From Chimonanthus salicifolius (taxonomy: Eukaryota > Streptophyta > Magnoliopsida > Laurales > Calycanthaceae), in NCBI GenBank assembly GCA_013350335.1, contig CM023540.1:50140552-50204551 (forward strand): a stretch of DNA of 64,000 bases, written 5' to 3'. Each line of letters begins with the position of its first letter. Position 1 is the stretch's first letter. Shown here in pieces: positions 30,701 to 38,615 of this stretch. A program made the translations under genes and the position numbers. Below the pieces are notes generated by a model. That model had not been told where the DNA came from. It saw nothing but the letters and a program-made list of their open reading frames with translations, and did no database searches.

Positions 30701-32548
30701 TTCAATTTCTTAGAGAAACAAAACTTTGAATTTTTCTAGGATTTTGGCCTGGGATTTTCTCCAATTTTTTTAATCAAATGGGGCCTTGGCTGAAACTTGC
30801 ATTTGATTTTTGTAAGCTAGGCTACACCAATGACCACAAAAGTAGTGGTTCAAACTAGCATTTGGGTCTAGGGCAAGAGGATGACAAACACCTAAAACCC
30901 CACTTCTTTTTGTCACAGAGAGAGAGAGAGAGAGAGAGAGAGGTATCAAACATTTTTTTTCAACTTGGTGGGATTCAAAACACAACAAAATTGCATTTTC
31001 CACAACTCAACCAGATTATTGTGTAGATATCAAATTTAGAATTTTCAAACATCCAAAGGGGATATTGGCTGATATATACAAGGATTTGGGAAAACTAGTA
31101 ATTTTAGAATTCCTAGATCTTAGTTAAACCAAACAACGAAAATTAATATCATTGAGGATTTGCATTTCTAAATCTATGGATTTTGTTCGATACAAACATG
31201 CCCTAGGAGACATAATTATCTAGAATGGTATCTATACGTTACCTAGGATCCTTTTATGCCATTTTTTCAATGGCCATCAAACATCCATCTCCATCTTGCT
31301 AACAAGATAATTTTTTTTTAAAAAATATCGAGCCATTAGTTTTGATGCTTTTATGAATCTAATGTTGATGAGATGTCAATGTTTCTTAAATGGATTAGTG
31401 GTTTCTTCTTTTCAAAAAGAGATGAGATCTGAATGGATAGATCTAGTTTGTTCATCCAATGTCGACAAAATGTGGCCTTTTCAGACAAATATGACAAACT
31501 TGAAAGGATTTAAGCTCAACAGAGGCCATGGATATTGTACTTTCGAACTAGAGATGTTATTAAGCATGGTTTGATTCTAAAGGCTGTTGTAGCAAGGCAT
31601 CTTGGCCAAATGGGGGGCCACTCTATATCATCTTAAACCCAACATCAAGGCCTACAAAGCTAAGTTTGATTTACTTTCCTTTCTGACACTACTACATAAC
31701 ATGTATGTACTTTCTTAGGAAGCAAGACGAGAAGGCCACATCCATATATATAGAATGGTTATCCCCTACAGAACCTACACAAGACCAATTATGCTCACTT
31801 CTCTCCTACCCATACAAGATGCTCACAAGACCACTTATGCTCACTTATATTTTCCTCCCCACCTAGTGAGGATGAGAAGTTACTTGTTTTTGTGACACTC
31901 AATAGATGTAAATCAATGAGAGGCCTCTCTAGCACCTGGCTAGGATCAGCATCAATATGCTCTATATCAAGGTGATCGGTAAACTGATATAAACAATCTC
32001 TTTCAGTGAAACAATCATTACAACATGATTGGGTCAATATCCTATTAACTAAAGAAGGATTGAAGAGTTCACACTTCTGGTAGTCAAAATCAGAACCCGA
32101 TACTTAGCAAAGCACATAGAATATCAAACCATGAATTTTTTACTTCAGCCCAACACAGAATATCAATGTTCGTCGAAAGTAGAAAATAGGCGAAACACCA
32201 TCTTCTGATGTGGAAGAACACCCTGAAGAAAGAGAGAAGAGAACCTGACAGGGGCGATGGCCGAAGTTGTGCTTGTATACGTCATTGGCGATGTCATTGA
32301 TATCGAAGGCCTCCAAAATTATTGCTTGAATCCCAGCTCTCAGCACTGAGTATCTCTGCAGCAAAACAAAGAACGAATATAAGACAAATCCAAATATGTT
32401 AGAGCGAGAGAGTAAGAGAGAGGGGGATTATATAGGTACGGTTTGAGGAGTTGATGATATATACCATGCCTCCTATGCCGCTGTAGAATTCAAGGATCTT
32501 CCAAGGCTCGCCATTGCCTTTGCAGAAACCCTTCTCTTCATTATCCAT
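9664..32548 (-). CDS. DNMT2: DNMT2/TRDMT1 tRNA(Asp) cytosine-5 methyltransferase, complete 10-exon gene
   Basis: Coding exons in order: 32548-32465, 32355-32245, 24725-24632, 24528-24410, 24303-24181, 20926-20638, 20492-20398, 19058-18981, 18878-18814, 9736-9664. They sum to 1,131 nt and a 376-aa product, close to the roughly 380 aa usual for plant DNMT2. Visible motifs: motif [11 protein letters not shown] (19-28), catalytic [13 protein letters not shown] with Cys90, motif IV VENV with Glu130, VPYSRPRYF (167-175), the DNMT2-type [15 protein letters not shown] (285-299), [16 protein letters not shown] (324-339) and motif [10 protein letters not shown] (358-366). Known family role: C5 methylation of C38 in tRNA-Asp, using S-adenosylmethionine. 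No regulatory N-terminal domain is present, as is normal for DNMT2. The start is supported by an in-frame TAA 24 nt upstream and G at +4. There is no internal stop or frameshift, so the gene looks functional despite three TE-filled introns. Identification is firm; exact UTRs are unknown. Confidence 0.95.
10067..10246 (-). mobile_element. SINE-like element, minus strand, in DNMT2 intron 9
   Basis: Read on the minus strand it has a tRNA-like head (GCTGCACTGGTGTAACCG, then GGTCTTGGGTGTGACTC as box-B region), a body with GGCTTGCGGGTGTTTTTGTG and GAGATTAGTCTCATC, and an A-rich tail (plus-strand T runs at 10071-10088). It is a different subfamily from the 4296 and 7309 copies. Confidence 0.55.
11921..13489 (+). 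repeat. LTR (about 1.57 kb), probable solo LTR, TGTTAGGGCCTCGG family
   Basis: Begins TGTTAGGGCCTCGGTTTGAC, matching the starts of the LTRs at 40382, 50809 and 60930 (TGTTAG...CCGAGTC...TGTCAATTC.GTGAC). It ends through the characteristic GTGGATGTAGGTTCAG, TTCCGCTGCACA and CCTATTCACCCCCCCTCTAG blocks to TCTAACA. No internal region or clear 5-bp duplication follows, so solo or truncated status is inferred. Confidence 0.6.
13670..13681 (-). other. primer-binding-site-like sequence
   Basis: Minus-strand TGGTGTTAGAGC, two mismatches from TGGTATCAGAGC, adjacent to the LTR end. Confidence 0.5.
13685..15254 (-). repeat. minus-strand 5' LTR (1.57 kb) with primer-binding site
   Basis: Ends are an inverted TGATGC...GCATCA pair. 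On the minus strand the LTR is followed three bases later by TGGTGTTAGAGC (13670-13681), a variant of the initiator-Met primer-binding site. The internal region is cut off by the neighbouring LTR at 13489. The LTR contains a degenerate array of about 20-bp GACTCGGACTCGAATCGTCC-like units at 14130-14300 and many GACTCGGC/GAGTTGGACTC words up to 15180. Confidence 0.5.
14130..14300. repeat. degenerate GACTCGGACTCGAATC-type short repeat array
   Basis: About eight imperfect copies of a 20-ish bp unit related to CCCGACTCGGACTTGAATCG. Open frames on both strands here are a consequence of the repeat. Confidence 0.6.
15255..15642. other. unassigned, probably LTR-element internal DNA
   Basis: Sits between an LTR and a gag remnant. 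No frame is convincing. Confidence 0.35.
15643..15870 (-). pseudogene. LTR-retrotransposon gag remnant with CCHC zinc knuckle
   Basis: The minus-strand frame starts [17 protein letters not shown], a perfect CX2CX4HX4C knuckle as found at the C-terminus of gag, followed by about 58 residues of hydrophilic linker. No protease or RT follows. The reading frame starts exactly where similarity of the adjoining LTR fragment ends. A CCHC cellular protein is an alternative but less likely in this setting. Confidence 0.5.
15872..16423 (-). repeat. truncated LTR fragment, inverted relative to the 11921-13489 LTR
   Basis: Its reverse complement matches the last ~0.5 kb of the LTR at 11921-13489: AAGGC.CAAG.CAAGTGTT, the GTTCGACC/TTT.AAACTAGG block, GTGGATGTAGGTTCA, TTCCGCTG, CTAGTAACGGAATTTCATA. 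The G-rich AGAGGAGGAGGAGG insertion around 15905-15960 is specific to this copy. It ends where LINE sequence begins. Confidence 0.65.
16424..18452 (+). mobile_element. L1-type LINE fragment, split by a second LINE
   Basis: The left part (16424-16850) carries zf-RVT-like [20 protein letters not shown] and linker [20 protein letters not shown]. The right part (about 17890-18452) resumes with the RNase H start [20 protein letters not shown], continues through [20 protein letters not shown] and ends with ATGAATTGTTTGTTTTGTTGCC plus A8. The two halves are colinear in one LINE, with the minus-strand LINE between them. Frameshifts make it inactive. Confidence 0.75.
16850..17890 (-). mobile_element. 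L1-type LINE 3' end inserted inside another LINE
   Basis: On the minus strand: linker [18 protein letters not shown] and [12 protein letters not shown] (about 17760-17650), then RNase H HKFNVDAQ (about 17520), [18 protein letters not shown] and [19 protein letters not shown] (17434-17105). It ends with a 3' UTR and poly-A (T run at 16852-16863). It is truncated at its 5' end, as is usual for LINE insertions. Confidence 0.75.
18814..18878 (-). CDS. DNMT2: DNMT2 exon 9 (residues 332-353)
   Basis: Acceptor CTTCAG, donor a perfect GTAAGT, leaving two bases of a Gln codon. Encodes [20 protein letters not shown]. The next coding exon lies 9,077 bp away. Confidence 0.93.
18981..19058 (-). CDS. DNMT2: DNMT2 exon 8 (residues 306-331)
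   Basis: Acceptor ATACAG, donor GTATCT, phase 0 at both ends (26 codons). Encodes a variable linker ending with [10 protein letters not shown], the start of the motif IX region. Confidence 0.93.
19059..20397 (-). other. DNMT2 intron 7 (1.34 kb)
   Basis: GTATGT...ACAG. AT-rich, with an A-rich stretch around 19400-19570. No mobile element or RNA gene is recognised in it. Confidence 0.8.
20398..20492 (-). CDS. DNMT2: DNMT2 exon 7 (residues 274-305, CFT motif)
   Basis: Acceptor GGCACAG, donor GTATGT, ending in phase 0. Encodes four consecutive Cys then [20 protein letters not shown]. The CFT segment is specific to DNMT2 enzymes and separates them from DNA methyltransferases DNMT1/MET1, CMT and DRM. 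Confidence 0.95.
20530..20569. repeat. (GA)n microsatellite in DNMT2 intron 6
   Basis: GAGGGAGAGGGAGAGAGA... within a 145-bp intron, so the repeat takes up over a quarter of it. Confidence 0.85.
20638..20926 (-). CDS. DNMT2: DNMT2 exon 6 (residues 178-274, variable and target-recognition region)
   Basis: Acceptor ATGCAG, donor GTATCC, ending one base into an Asp codon. This largest exon encodes the less conserved stretch between motifs VIII and IX and ends with the conserved [14 protein letters not shown]. It contains QPIKNFLE and a Ser-rich acidic segment, which I take as the start of the target-recognition domain. Confidence 0.92.
21749..21771. repeat. (CA)n microsatellite
   Basis: GCACACACACACACACACACAC-type run in intron 5. 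Confidence 0.85.
21860..22770 (-). repeat. truncated LTR, inverted copy of the 40382-42321 family
   Basis: On the minus strand it starts TGTTAATGCCACGGCTTGCC and runs through ATCATGCTCCACCAGATT, CATAGATGACTTTAGGTGG, CTAAGCTTAGTTGAACAAAT and repeated GACC.ATCGTGG-like words, in the same order as the LTR at 40382. It stops near 21860, so about half the LTR is present. Confidence 0.7.
23612..23838 (+). mobile_element. LINE 3' tail (RNase H end and 3' UTR)
   Basis: One open stretch [20 protein letters not shown] then [16 protein letters not shown], the end of the LINE RNase H domain. A 3' UTR follows and ends in an A run at 23829-23837. A small 5'-truncated insertion. Confidence 0.65.
24061..24126. 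repeat. perfect 33-bp tandem duplication
   Basis: AATATTAAGAATGCTATAAG plus 13 further bases, present twice with no mismatch, ending 55 bp before the donor-side boundary of DNMT2 exon 5. Confidence 0.9.
24181..24303 (-). CDS. DNMT2: DNMT2 exon 5 (residues 137-177)
   Basis: Acceptor TTGCAG, donor GTAAAC, phase 0 at both ends. Encodes [20 protein letters not shown] followed by PRYFCL, the motif VI/VIII region characteristic of plant DNMT2. Confidence 0.95.
24410..24528 (-). CDS. DNMT2: DNMT2 exon 4 (residues 98-136, motif IV ENV)
   Basis: Acceptor TTTCTAG, donor GTCTGT, ending in phase 0. Contains [20 protein letters not shown] followed by [10 protein letters not shown]. Glu130 of ENV is the catalytic glutamate that protonates the cytosine ring in this family. 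Confidence 0.95.
24632..24725 (-). CDS. DNMT2: DNMT2 exon 3 (residues 66-97, catalytic PPCQ)
   Basis: Acceptor GTGTAG, donor GTTTGT, leaving one base of a split Gly codon. Encodes [20 protein letters not shown] and then CQPYTRQ, so it carries the catalytic Cys90. It is separated from exon 2 by a 7.5 kb intron. Confidence 0.95.
25495..25767 (+). repeat. 5' LTR of the intron-2 copia element
   Basis: 273 bp, TATTGTGGGACCC...TTTTCTACA; the first TG has mutated to TA. It is followed by TGGTATCAGCC (25768-25778), a primer-binding site matching initiator Met tRNA in its first nine bases. Confidence 0.92.
26583..27330 (+). pseudogene. copia gag remnant
   Basis: Starts with [17 protein letters not shown] and [18 protein letters not shown], typical of the UBN2/copia gag domain. 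A frame break and stop follow at about 26910. Continuing frames reach a zinc-knuckle-like [15 protein letters not shown] near 27270-27312. Confidence 0.7.
27371..28005 (+). pseudogene. copia protease and GAG-pre-integrase remnant
   Basis: The protease signature reads [11 protein letters not shown] (27515-27547). The catalytic Asp of D-S/T-G-A is Asn here (codon AAT at 27524), so the enzyme would be inactive. A stop follows at 27638. The GAG-pre-integrase domain [20 protein letters not shown] lies at about 27890-27950, and reading ends in [10 protein letters not shown] at the junction with foreign DNA. Confidence 0.8.
28006..28882. other. foreign 0.87-kb segment replacing the copia integrase
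   Basis: Similarity to copia stops after [10 protein letters not shown] and resumes at [10 protein letters not shown]. The segment between begins TGTTAG and ends CCACA, which would fit an LTR, but I see no 5-bp duplication. The open frame 28336-28584 (Gly/Gln-rich then Arg/Lys-rich) has no recognisable motif. Confidence 0.5.
28885..30180 (+). pseudogene. copia reverse transcriptase and RNase H remnant
   Basis: The RVT_2 block runs open from [20 protein letters not shown] through [17 protein letters not shown], the catalytic [31 protein letters not shown] and [18 protein letters not shown] to a stop at 29725. RNase H continues with [37 protein letters not shown] and ADIFTKSVP, with another stop near 30086. 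A polypurine TGAGGGGGAG precedes the 3' LTR. Confidence 0.9.
30188..30454 (+). repeat. 3' LTR of the intron-2 copia element
   Basis: 267 bp, TGTTGTGGGACCC...TTTTCTACA, closely similar to the 5' LTR but with small indels, so the insertion is old enough for LTRs to diverge. Confidence 0.92.
30460..32244. other. intron 2 remainder, no gene
   Basis: AT-rich, with an A17-like run at 30498-30513 and a (GA)n run at 30918-30941. Minus-strand frames such as 31795-32037 have no motif and lie inside the intron. Confidence 0.6.
32245..32355 (-). CDS. DNMT2: DNMT2 exon 2 (residues 29-65)
   Basis: Acceptor GCTGCAG, donor GTTCTC, phase 0 at both ends. Encodes RYSVLRAG followed by [18 protein letters not shown], the motif II/III region in which the acidic residue after the second beta-strand contacts the cofactor ribose in this family. 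Confidence 0.93.
32465..32548 (-). CDS. DNMT2: DNMT2 exon 1 (residues 1-28, motif I)
   Basis: Starts at the ATG (context AAGCAATGG) and encodes a short variable head followed by [12 protein letters not shown], the S-adenosylmethionine-binding motif I. The donor is GTATAT after the Met28 codon, phase 0. Confidence 0.93.
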
Positions 32549-33000
32549 TGCTTCTTCCCAAAGGCAGAATTAACAAAAGGTCTAAAGATTTGATCGAGTT
32601 CCAGTTTTTGAGAGAGATTTCATTTTCTCAGAGAGAGATCAAGTTCTTTTACCGTGCCTCCATGAATGCTTTCCCTCCCAATATAGGGAGGAGCGGATGG
32701 AAGGAAGGGCCAACGAAAAGAAAGGACTCCAAACGATGGATCCAAAGGGTGTGCAACTAAATGTCTAGTGACGCGGGAGTGACGTTGACAGTTGATTCAC
32801 TTGATAATTCTTAATCCATCGCAATTTTTCACAATTTTTCTAATTTTAAACCCTAACTAAATAACCGTGGTCAAATTCTTTCTATTAAACTTAATTATAT
32901 AATATCTTTTATACTTTAAATAATTTTTATAATTTCTTCTATTCTAAATAATAATATGATATGTTCATGGATATTTTATGTTTGTCCATGGACAATCTTA
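32549..33000 (-). promoter_or_regulatory. DNMT2 5' UTR and promoter region
   Basis: The minus strand carries a possible TATA-like CTATATTG about 131 nt upstream of the ATG (32679-32686). Further upstream are two TGACG boxes (32769-32773 and 32780-32784) in an as-1-like arrangement with 6 bp between them, and an adjoining W-box core TTGAC (32785-32789). The as-1/TGA-bZIP and WRKY readings are inference. The leader is rich in CTCTCT stretches typical of plant 5' UTRs. Confidence 0.35.
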
Positions 33001-33408
33001 CACATCAATGAACTATTTATTCTTTTCCACAAGATGATATTAGGCATATTGAACCGGGTTTTAATAAACCCAGCACAATCTATATCAAAAAATACTGAGC
33101 CCGACTCCACCCAGCCCAACTTAGATTCTGAGAATCCAATCTGACCCGTTTTAGCCTGAATTTTAGAAAACCAACTTAAAATAAAAAAAATAAAAAATTC
33201 AAAACAAAATACCTAGACCGGTAGAGCTTTGGGAGAAGGGGAAGGGATCGGGCTCAGATGATGGTTGATGGAAGAGAACCCTCTCTGGTCTTGATCTTTG
33301 AATTGAAGCATCGAGCACAAACAAGGAACCAATGACGGCGAGTGACATGACAGGAGAACTGGAGAGGATAGAGAGTCGGAGAGGATTGAAAGGGAGAGAG
33401 GACTTTGA
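33001..33408. other. unassigned sequence between promoter region and copia relic
   Basis: Includes a purine-rich stretch at 33220-33400. The copia 3' LTR expected here is absent. Confidence 0.4.
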
Positions 33409-33800
33409 TTACCGTTGCCGATTGCAGGGAGTGAAAGAAAGAGGGTTTGTCGTCGTCGTTAAGGAATGAAAACTCAGGGATAACAGAAGGGAAGGGAGTT
33501 GATCCTCAGAGCAGACAAACTGAATCTGATGAGTACCAGCGATAACACGTTCGTGGAGGAAATGATAATCAAGCTCAATGTGCTTGGTCCGAGCATGAAA
33601 CACAGGATTAGCGGTCATATACGTGGCACTGAGATTATCACAAAAAATGATTGTCGGAGAAGAGAGAGGAAAACCAAGCTCACGAAAAAAATGTTGAATC
33701 CAGACAGTATCCGCACAAGTATAGGCAAGGGCCTTATATTCAGCTTCAACACTGGAGCTGAGAGACTGTGGGTTACTTCTTTGCACACCAAGAAATTAAA
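33409..33800 (-). pseudogene. copia RNase H remnant, truncated
   Basis: Contains SVEAEYKALAYTCADTVWIQ, FCDNLSATYMTANPVFHART and KHIELDYHFLHERVIAG. After CSEDQLPS the normal ADILTK continuation is lost, marking the truncation point. Confidence 0.8.
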
Positions 33801-33895
33801 TTGGGACCTAAGAAGATACAATAACCGGTAGTAGAGCGTCGACTATCAGGACAACCAGCCCAAACATCATCAGAGTACGCAGCCAGGCGAAAAGG

Positions 33896-34858
33896 TTATG
33901 TCGCACACTTGAGATGTAGCCCACGTCCCAGAGAGCCTTTGAGATGACAAAGAATGCGCTTGACAGCATCAAAATGAGATGTGCGTGGTTGGCTCATGAA
34001 CTGAGAGACAATATTCACTGCATATGCAACATCGGGCCTGGTTAGTGTGAGATAGAAAATAGCACCAATAATCTGACGATACGTAGAGGGGTCCGTGAGT
34101 GGATCATCGGTGGTAGAAGATAACTGAGTCTTGGCAGCAACGGGCGTGGAGCAAGGCTTGCAGTCAAGCATTTGACTGCGACAAAGAAGATCAAGGGTAT
34201 ATTTGGTTTGAGATAAATGTAACCCGTTAGAATGCTTAGTCACCTCAAGGCCCAAGAAGTAATGTAGAGCGCTAAGATCCTTGATTTCAAATTCAGTACC
34301 CAGGCTGCGAGTGAAAGACTGAAGAAGCGACGAAGAATTGTCGGTCAATACAATGTCATCAACATAAAGAAAAAGAACCATAAGACCTTTGTCATGTCGA
34401 TATGTGAATATAGAGCTATCAGCTTTACTTTGAACAAAACCATGAGAGAGAATGGAGTTGAACAGTTGAAACCACGCTCTAGGTGCTTGTTTCGAACCAT
34501 AAATAGCTTTGTGTAATTTGCAGACATGATGAGGATGATTAAAATCAACGAAGCCAGGAGGTTGAGTCATATAAACTTCTTTCGTAAGATGGCCATGAAG
34601 AAAGTCATTCTTGACATCCAGCTGGTGAATGGGCCAATCAGAAGTAACAGCAAGACTGAGAATGGTGTGAATAGTAGTGGGCTTGACAACAGGACTGAAG
34701 GTCTCATCATAATCGATACCGGCATGCTGATGAAAGCCCTTAGCAACAAGTCGGGCTTTGTAACGCTCAATGCTGCCATCAGAACGTCGTTTGATCTTGA
34801 AGACCCACTTACAACCGTCATGGTTGAAATCGGCGGCGGCGGCGGAACGAGAGACCAA
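33896..34858 (-). pseudogene. copia reverse transcriptase, 320 codons open
   Basis: A complete RVT_2 domain without stops: KARLVAKGFHQHAGIDYDET, HQLDVKNDFLHGHLTKEVYM, AIYGSKQAPRAWFQLF, the catalytic [33 protein letters not shown] and TLTRPDVAYAVNIVSQFMSQ. The frame is preserved here, but the element lacks a 3' LTR and has broken gag and integrase, so it is not autonomous. Confidence 0.92.
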
Positions 34859-35444
34859 GTTCTTTGTCGGAGAAGAGCATTGAATTCATCATTCATTGCT
34901 TGACGCTAGTCTGCAGAACGAGCACCTTGAGTATAGCTAGTGGGCTTAAAGTCTGAGGAAGTAGGGACCATAGAAGCAAGTGCCTGAGGTAGTGGATGAC
35001 GCGTAGAAAAATTGGCCGGCTGTTTGGGCTTGGAGATGCTGGCTTTAGCGCGAGTCACCATAGGATGATCATTAGCCGGCGGTGGTGGAGCAGTAGCTGG
35101 AGATGAGATGACAGCAGAAGGCGTGGCTGGTCCTAGGAGTGAAGGCAGTGACACGACAGGTGGCACCAGAGGAGAGGTCGATGCTACTGTCGGAGAAGGC
35201 AGGAAGGATTGACGTGTCCTGTGAGATGGTGCTAATAGGAAGGAACACCATATCAGAAGAGGGAGAATCTGTATGTCGCACGGTAGCCATGGCGTAGGGA
35301 AAGACAACTTCATTGAATAACACATGTCTGGAGATGTAGACTCTGCCTGTAGAAGAGTGCAGACACCTCTAGCCCTTGTGATGATCACTGTAACCAAGAA
35401 AGACACACTCAACCGATCGAGGTTGGAGTTTGTTAGTAGTATAA

Positions 35445-36130
35445 TCACCCAAGTAAGGGTAACAGGCACATCCAAAGGTGCGCAGGGTCATGATAATCGG
35501 GGCTGGTGCCGTAAAGCCTCTGGTAGGGGGAGGACCATTGAATAAGGGGTGTGTGCAGTCGATTGACTAGATAAACAACAGTGAACAGTGCCTCAACCCA
35601 GAGATGAGAGGCAATGAGGAGGGTGCGGCCCATTTCGAAGAGGTGACGGTGTTTGCAGTTCAGCAAGACCGTTTTGCTGTGGAGTGTGTGGACAAGACAG
35701 ACGGTGAATGATCCTTTTTTGCGCACAGAGGTTATGAAAGGAGTGATTATCATACTCCTTACCACCATCACTTTGAAAAAATTTAATTGAAGTAGAAAAT
35801 TGATTTTCAACAAACATAAGAAAATGATGAAAATGAGTATAAACTTCCAATTTATGGAGCATGGGAAAAATCCAAGAGTAACTCGTGTAATCATTTGTGA
35901 ATAAAACATAATAGCGAAAACTAGAAACTGATATAACAAGAGACATCCAAACATCCGAATGAATTAAATAAATGGTCTAGGAGTACAATGGATACTAATT
36001 GAAAAAGGGATTCTCGTAGACTTGCCCAAAGCACAATCACTACAAAAAGGGGAACAAGAAAACTTAAAAGAAGAGCCTAAACATTTATTGGTGACTAAAA
36101 CTTGAAGCACTTTATTAGAGAGATGTCCAA
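35445..36130 (-). pseudogene. copia integrase remnant
   Basis: Contains CSDCALGKSTRIPF (zinc-binding end), IHSDVWMSLV (first catalytic Asp), FFQSDGGKEYDNHSF (second Asp) and SCPHTPQQNGLAEL followed in another frame by KHRHLFEMGRTLL (catalytic Glu). Frameshifts break the domain. Confidence 0.85.
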
Positions 36131-36140
36131 GACGCTGGTG

Positions 36141-36560
36141 CTAGACTGATGAAGAAGAGTAGGATGCAACTAAAGCATGAGTGGTGCGAGGAGTGGGCTT
36201 GATAGGGTAAAGGCCGGCTTCACATTGGCCCTGAAACAAAGGAGCACCAGTACGTAAGTTATGAATAACAAAACCAGAAGGGAAGAAAGTAAAACTAACA
36301 GAGTTACCTTTTGTGAATTGAGCAACAGATAACAAATTTTTGTGCATGTGGGGAATATGGAGAACATTGGAAAGATGAAAGGTAGAGGAGTTTGAGGAAA
36401 GAGACAAAGTACCAGTGTGCACAAATGGAAGGGAGTCACCATTACCCAGAAAAACTTGATCAGGACCATTGTAGGCAGACCGAGAGAGGAGTGAGTGGGT
36501 ATCACCTGTCATATGATTGGTAGCGCCTGTATCAGGGTACCAATTGTGATCAGCTAGAGG
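36141..36560 (-). pseudogene. copia protease and start of GAG-pre-integrase
   Basis: HNWYPDTGATNHMTGD carries an intact protease D-T-G-A. It continues with FHLSNVLHIPHMHKNLLSVA and later FQGQCEAGLYPI, reading into HQRLGHLSNKVLQ across a frame break. Confidence 0.85.
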
Positions 36561-36626
36561 AGCAATCTGCAGACCAGCAAAAGTGGAGGGAAGATCAGTC
36601 TCGAACGGAGGCTCTTGACGGTAGTG

Positions 36627-37511
36627 CTAATAGCAATTGGAAGCGCTATGTCCATTCTTGGAGCAAATCTGACACTGAAGTGCAGCAGACGGAGGATGTC
36701 CAACGATGCTGGAAGAGTTTTTAGAATGTCCTCGATGCACGATTGCCATGACCGCCTCTACCATTGTCAGGGGAACCTCGACAATCACGATTACCATGAG
36801 CATAGTATCTGCGCCCATGAGATGAGAGAAGAGCAGTGTGAGCTACGCCGCCAGGGCTATCAGATGGCATACGTTGTCCCAAATGTGTGAGTTGGGACTC
36901 AAATATTAATAACCGAGCGTGGAGATCTTGGAACAGCGGAAGTGGAGGGGTGAGGATGGTAGTAGTGTAAAACATGGAATAGTTGGGGCCAAGACCACGT
37001 AGAACAGATGTAACGAGGTCATCATTGGAGACTAGCTGATTGATAGCGGCAAGGGCGACAATGGATTTGGCATGTTGCAAATACTCATAAATGTTCTTCG
37101 TACCTTAGAGAGAGTGAGTACTTGAATCCGCAAATGAGTAGCATTGGCAAAAGAATGCTGGGAAAAATTGCGTTGCAGACAGGTCCAAATCTCATGAGAG
37201 ATAGAGCCAACAACTTGCGCAAGGACAGGTTCAGAGAGAGTCGCAATAAGAATGCCAACTAGGTTCTGATCCAATGCAATCCAGGCGGTGTATGCTGGGT
37301 TGATAGCAGATTTGGATTGATCTTCAGTGGAAATGTATGGAGGGGGACAGGGAATGGTGCCATCAATATAAGGCCAATAATGTTGGCCAAGTAAGAAGGG
37401 TTTGATTTGGGCATGCCAAAGAAGGTAATTTGTCTCCCTTAATTTAATAGAGACAAGATGAGAAAAGTTGGGAATGGTGATTGTTGGAACAGAGGATGAA
37501 GAGGAAGCCAT
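36627..37511 (-). pseudogene. copia gag remnant with zinc knuckle
   Basis: Starts MASSSSSVPTITIPNFSHLV, then SIKLRETNYLLWHAQIKPFL and YTAWIALDQNLVGILIATLS, the copia gag (UBN2-like) domain. A frame break occurs near 37080. After a Gly/Arg-rich segment the knuckle CQICSKNGHSASNC (CX2CX4HX4C intact) sits near 36632-36673. Confidence 0.85.
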
Positions 37512-37529
37512 AAAGATAAAAGCTGTGCT

Positions 37530-38603
37530 TTTTTTTTTTTTTGGGGGGGGGGGGGGGGGGCTAGCCCGATGAGAAAGAAAGGGCAGGGGCTATCGGGATT
37601 GTGCTGTTTGCGGTGAACAGCAAATGGAGAACCGAGGGAGATGGCACTCGGTGAGCAGCAGGGAGGCTGCTGTCGATCGTGCGGTGACAACTATTCCACC
37701 TTCGGCCCCTGTCGTCACAGATTTGATGCACGCTAGGGGGACAGCAGGTCGTCTATGCAAGAGAGCAGATCTAGACCGAGAAGAGTCGGCTGACCTCGAA
37801 CTAGACCGAAGGAGGGTCAGGCCAGAGGAGATCTGAGGATGAGTCTGCACTGACAGAGAGGCAGACGGCAGCAGTAGATCTGTGGAACAATAGATCATAG
37901 AGAAGTGATGACTGCCAAGTTGAGAATACAGGTTGCTGTAGATGAAAGGACTGCAGAGGAGCACTGCGATGAAGAAGAACGATCGAATCCGGAGGTCTGG
38001 TGCGCAGATGCAGTGAGCAGTAGGAAACAGAGTGGAGAAGGACCGGCAATAACAGCGCCGAAGAGAGACAGGGTGTCGGTGGCCCTCGTGAATAAGAACA
38101 TAGAGGGAAGGAGAAGACGAGATCCAGAGAATGGATCTGTGCCGGGGAAGATGCAGATCAAGCCGAACCGGAGAGGTAGACGCGAGTGGGTAGATCTGGC
38201 GAGCAGCAGAAGGAAGCAAAAGGGGGTGGGAGCGCAACCAACGGCAAGAAGCTGGGAGCAGTCGTGAGTTGAAGAAGAGAAGGGGCTGGGAAGTGCCGCA
38301 GTGTACCGTAGGAAAACGGTGGTTAGATCTGGTCGGAAGGCAGCAACGGCGTAGGTGGCCTAAGCAGAGGAGTAAAACGCTAGTTATCGGGAACCAGATC
38401 TGGCAGCAATAGGACTGGTTGGCTCAGCAAGTGAGCGCAGAGGACTGCCTGAACCGTAGAGCCGTCTCCGGGTTACTGGAACAGGACACAGGTGAACTAT
38501 GGGAGCCAAAGTCGATCGGTGGAGAGAGAGTAAGAAGGACCACCGTGGACATGCTTAAGGGAGAGGGTTGGGAAAAATTAAGACAGAGAGGGAATCAATG
38601 TGT
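37530..38603 (-). other. copia untranslated leader with poly-C run
   Basis: Between primer-binding site and gag. It contains a G18-like run on the plus strand (37543-37560) beside a T run. Long overlapping frames on both strands reflect compositional bias, not genes. Confidence 0.6.
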
Positions 38604-38615
38604 GGCTCTGTACCA

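Larger units (their letters stand above)
24726..32244 (-). other. DNMT2 intron 2 (7.5 kb, hosts a copia element)
   Basis: GTTCTC...GTAG. It holds a complete-ended copia element in the opposite orientation (25495-30454, TSD GATTC). Apart from that it holds a (GA)n run at 30915-30941 and AT-rich DNA without recognisable genes at 24726-25489 and 30460-32244. Removing the element and one TSD copy would leave about 2.55 kb of intron. Confidence 0.85.

Noticed and set aside
37590..38267. Long open frames on both strands
   Set aside because: This is the untranslated leader of the minus-strand copia element. Frames are open on opposite strands at once and have no motif.
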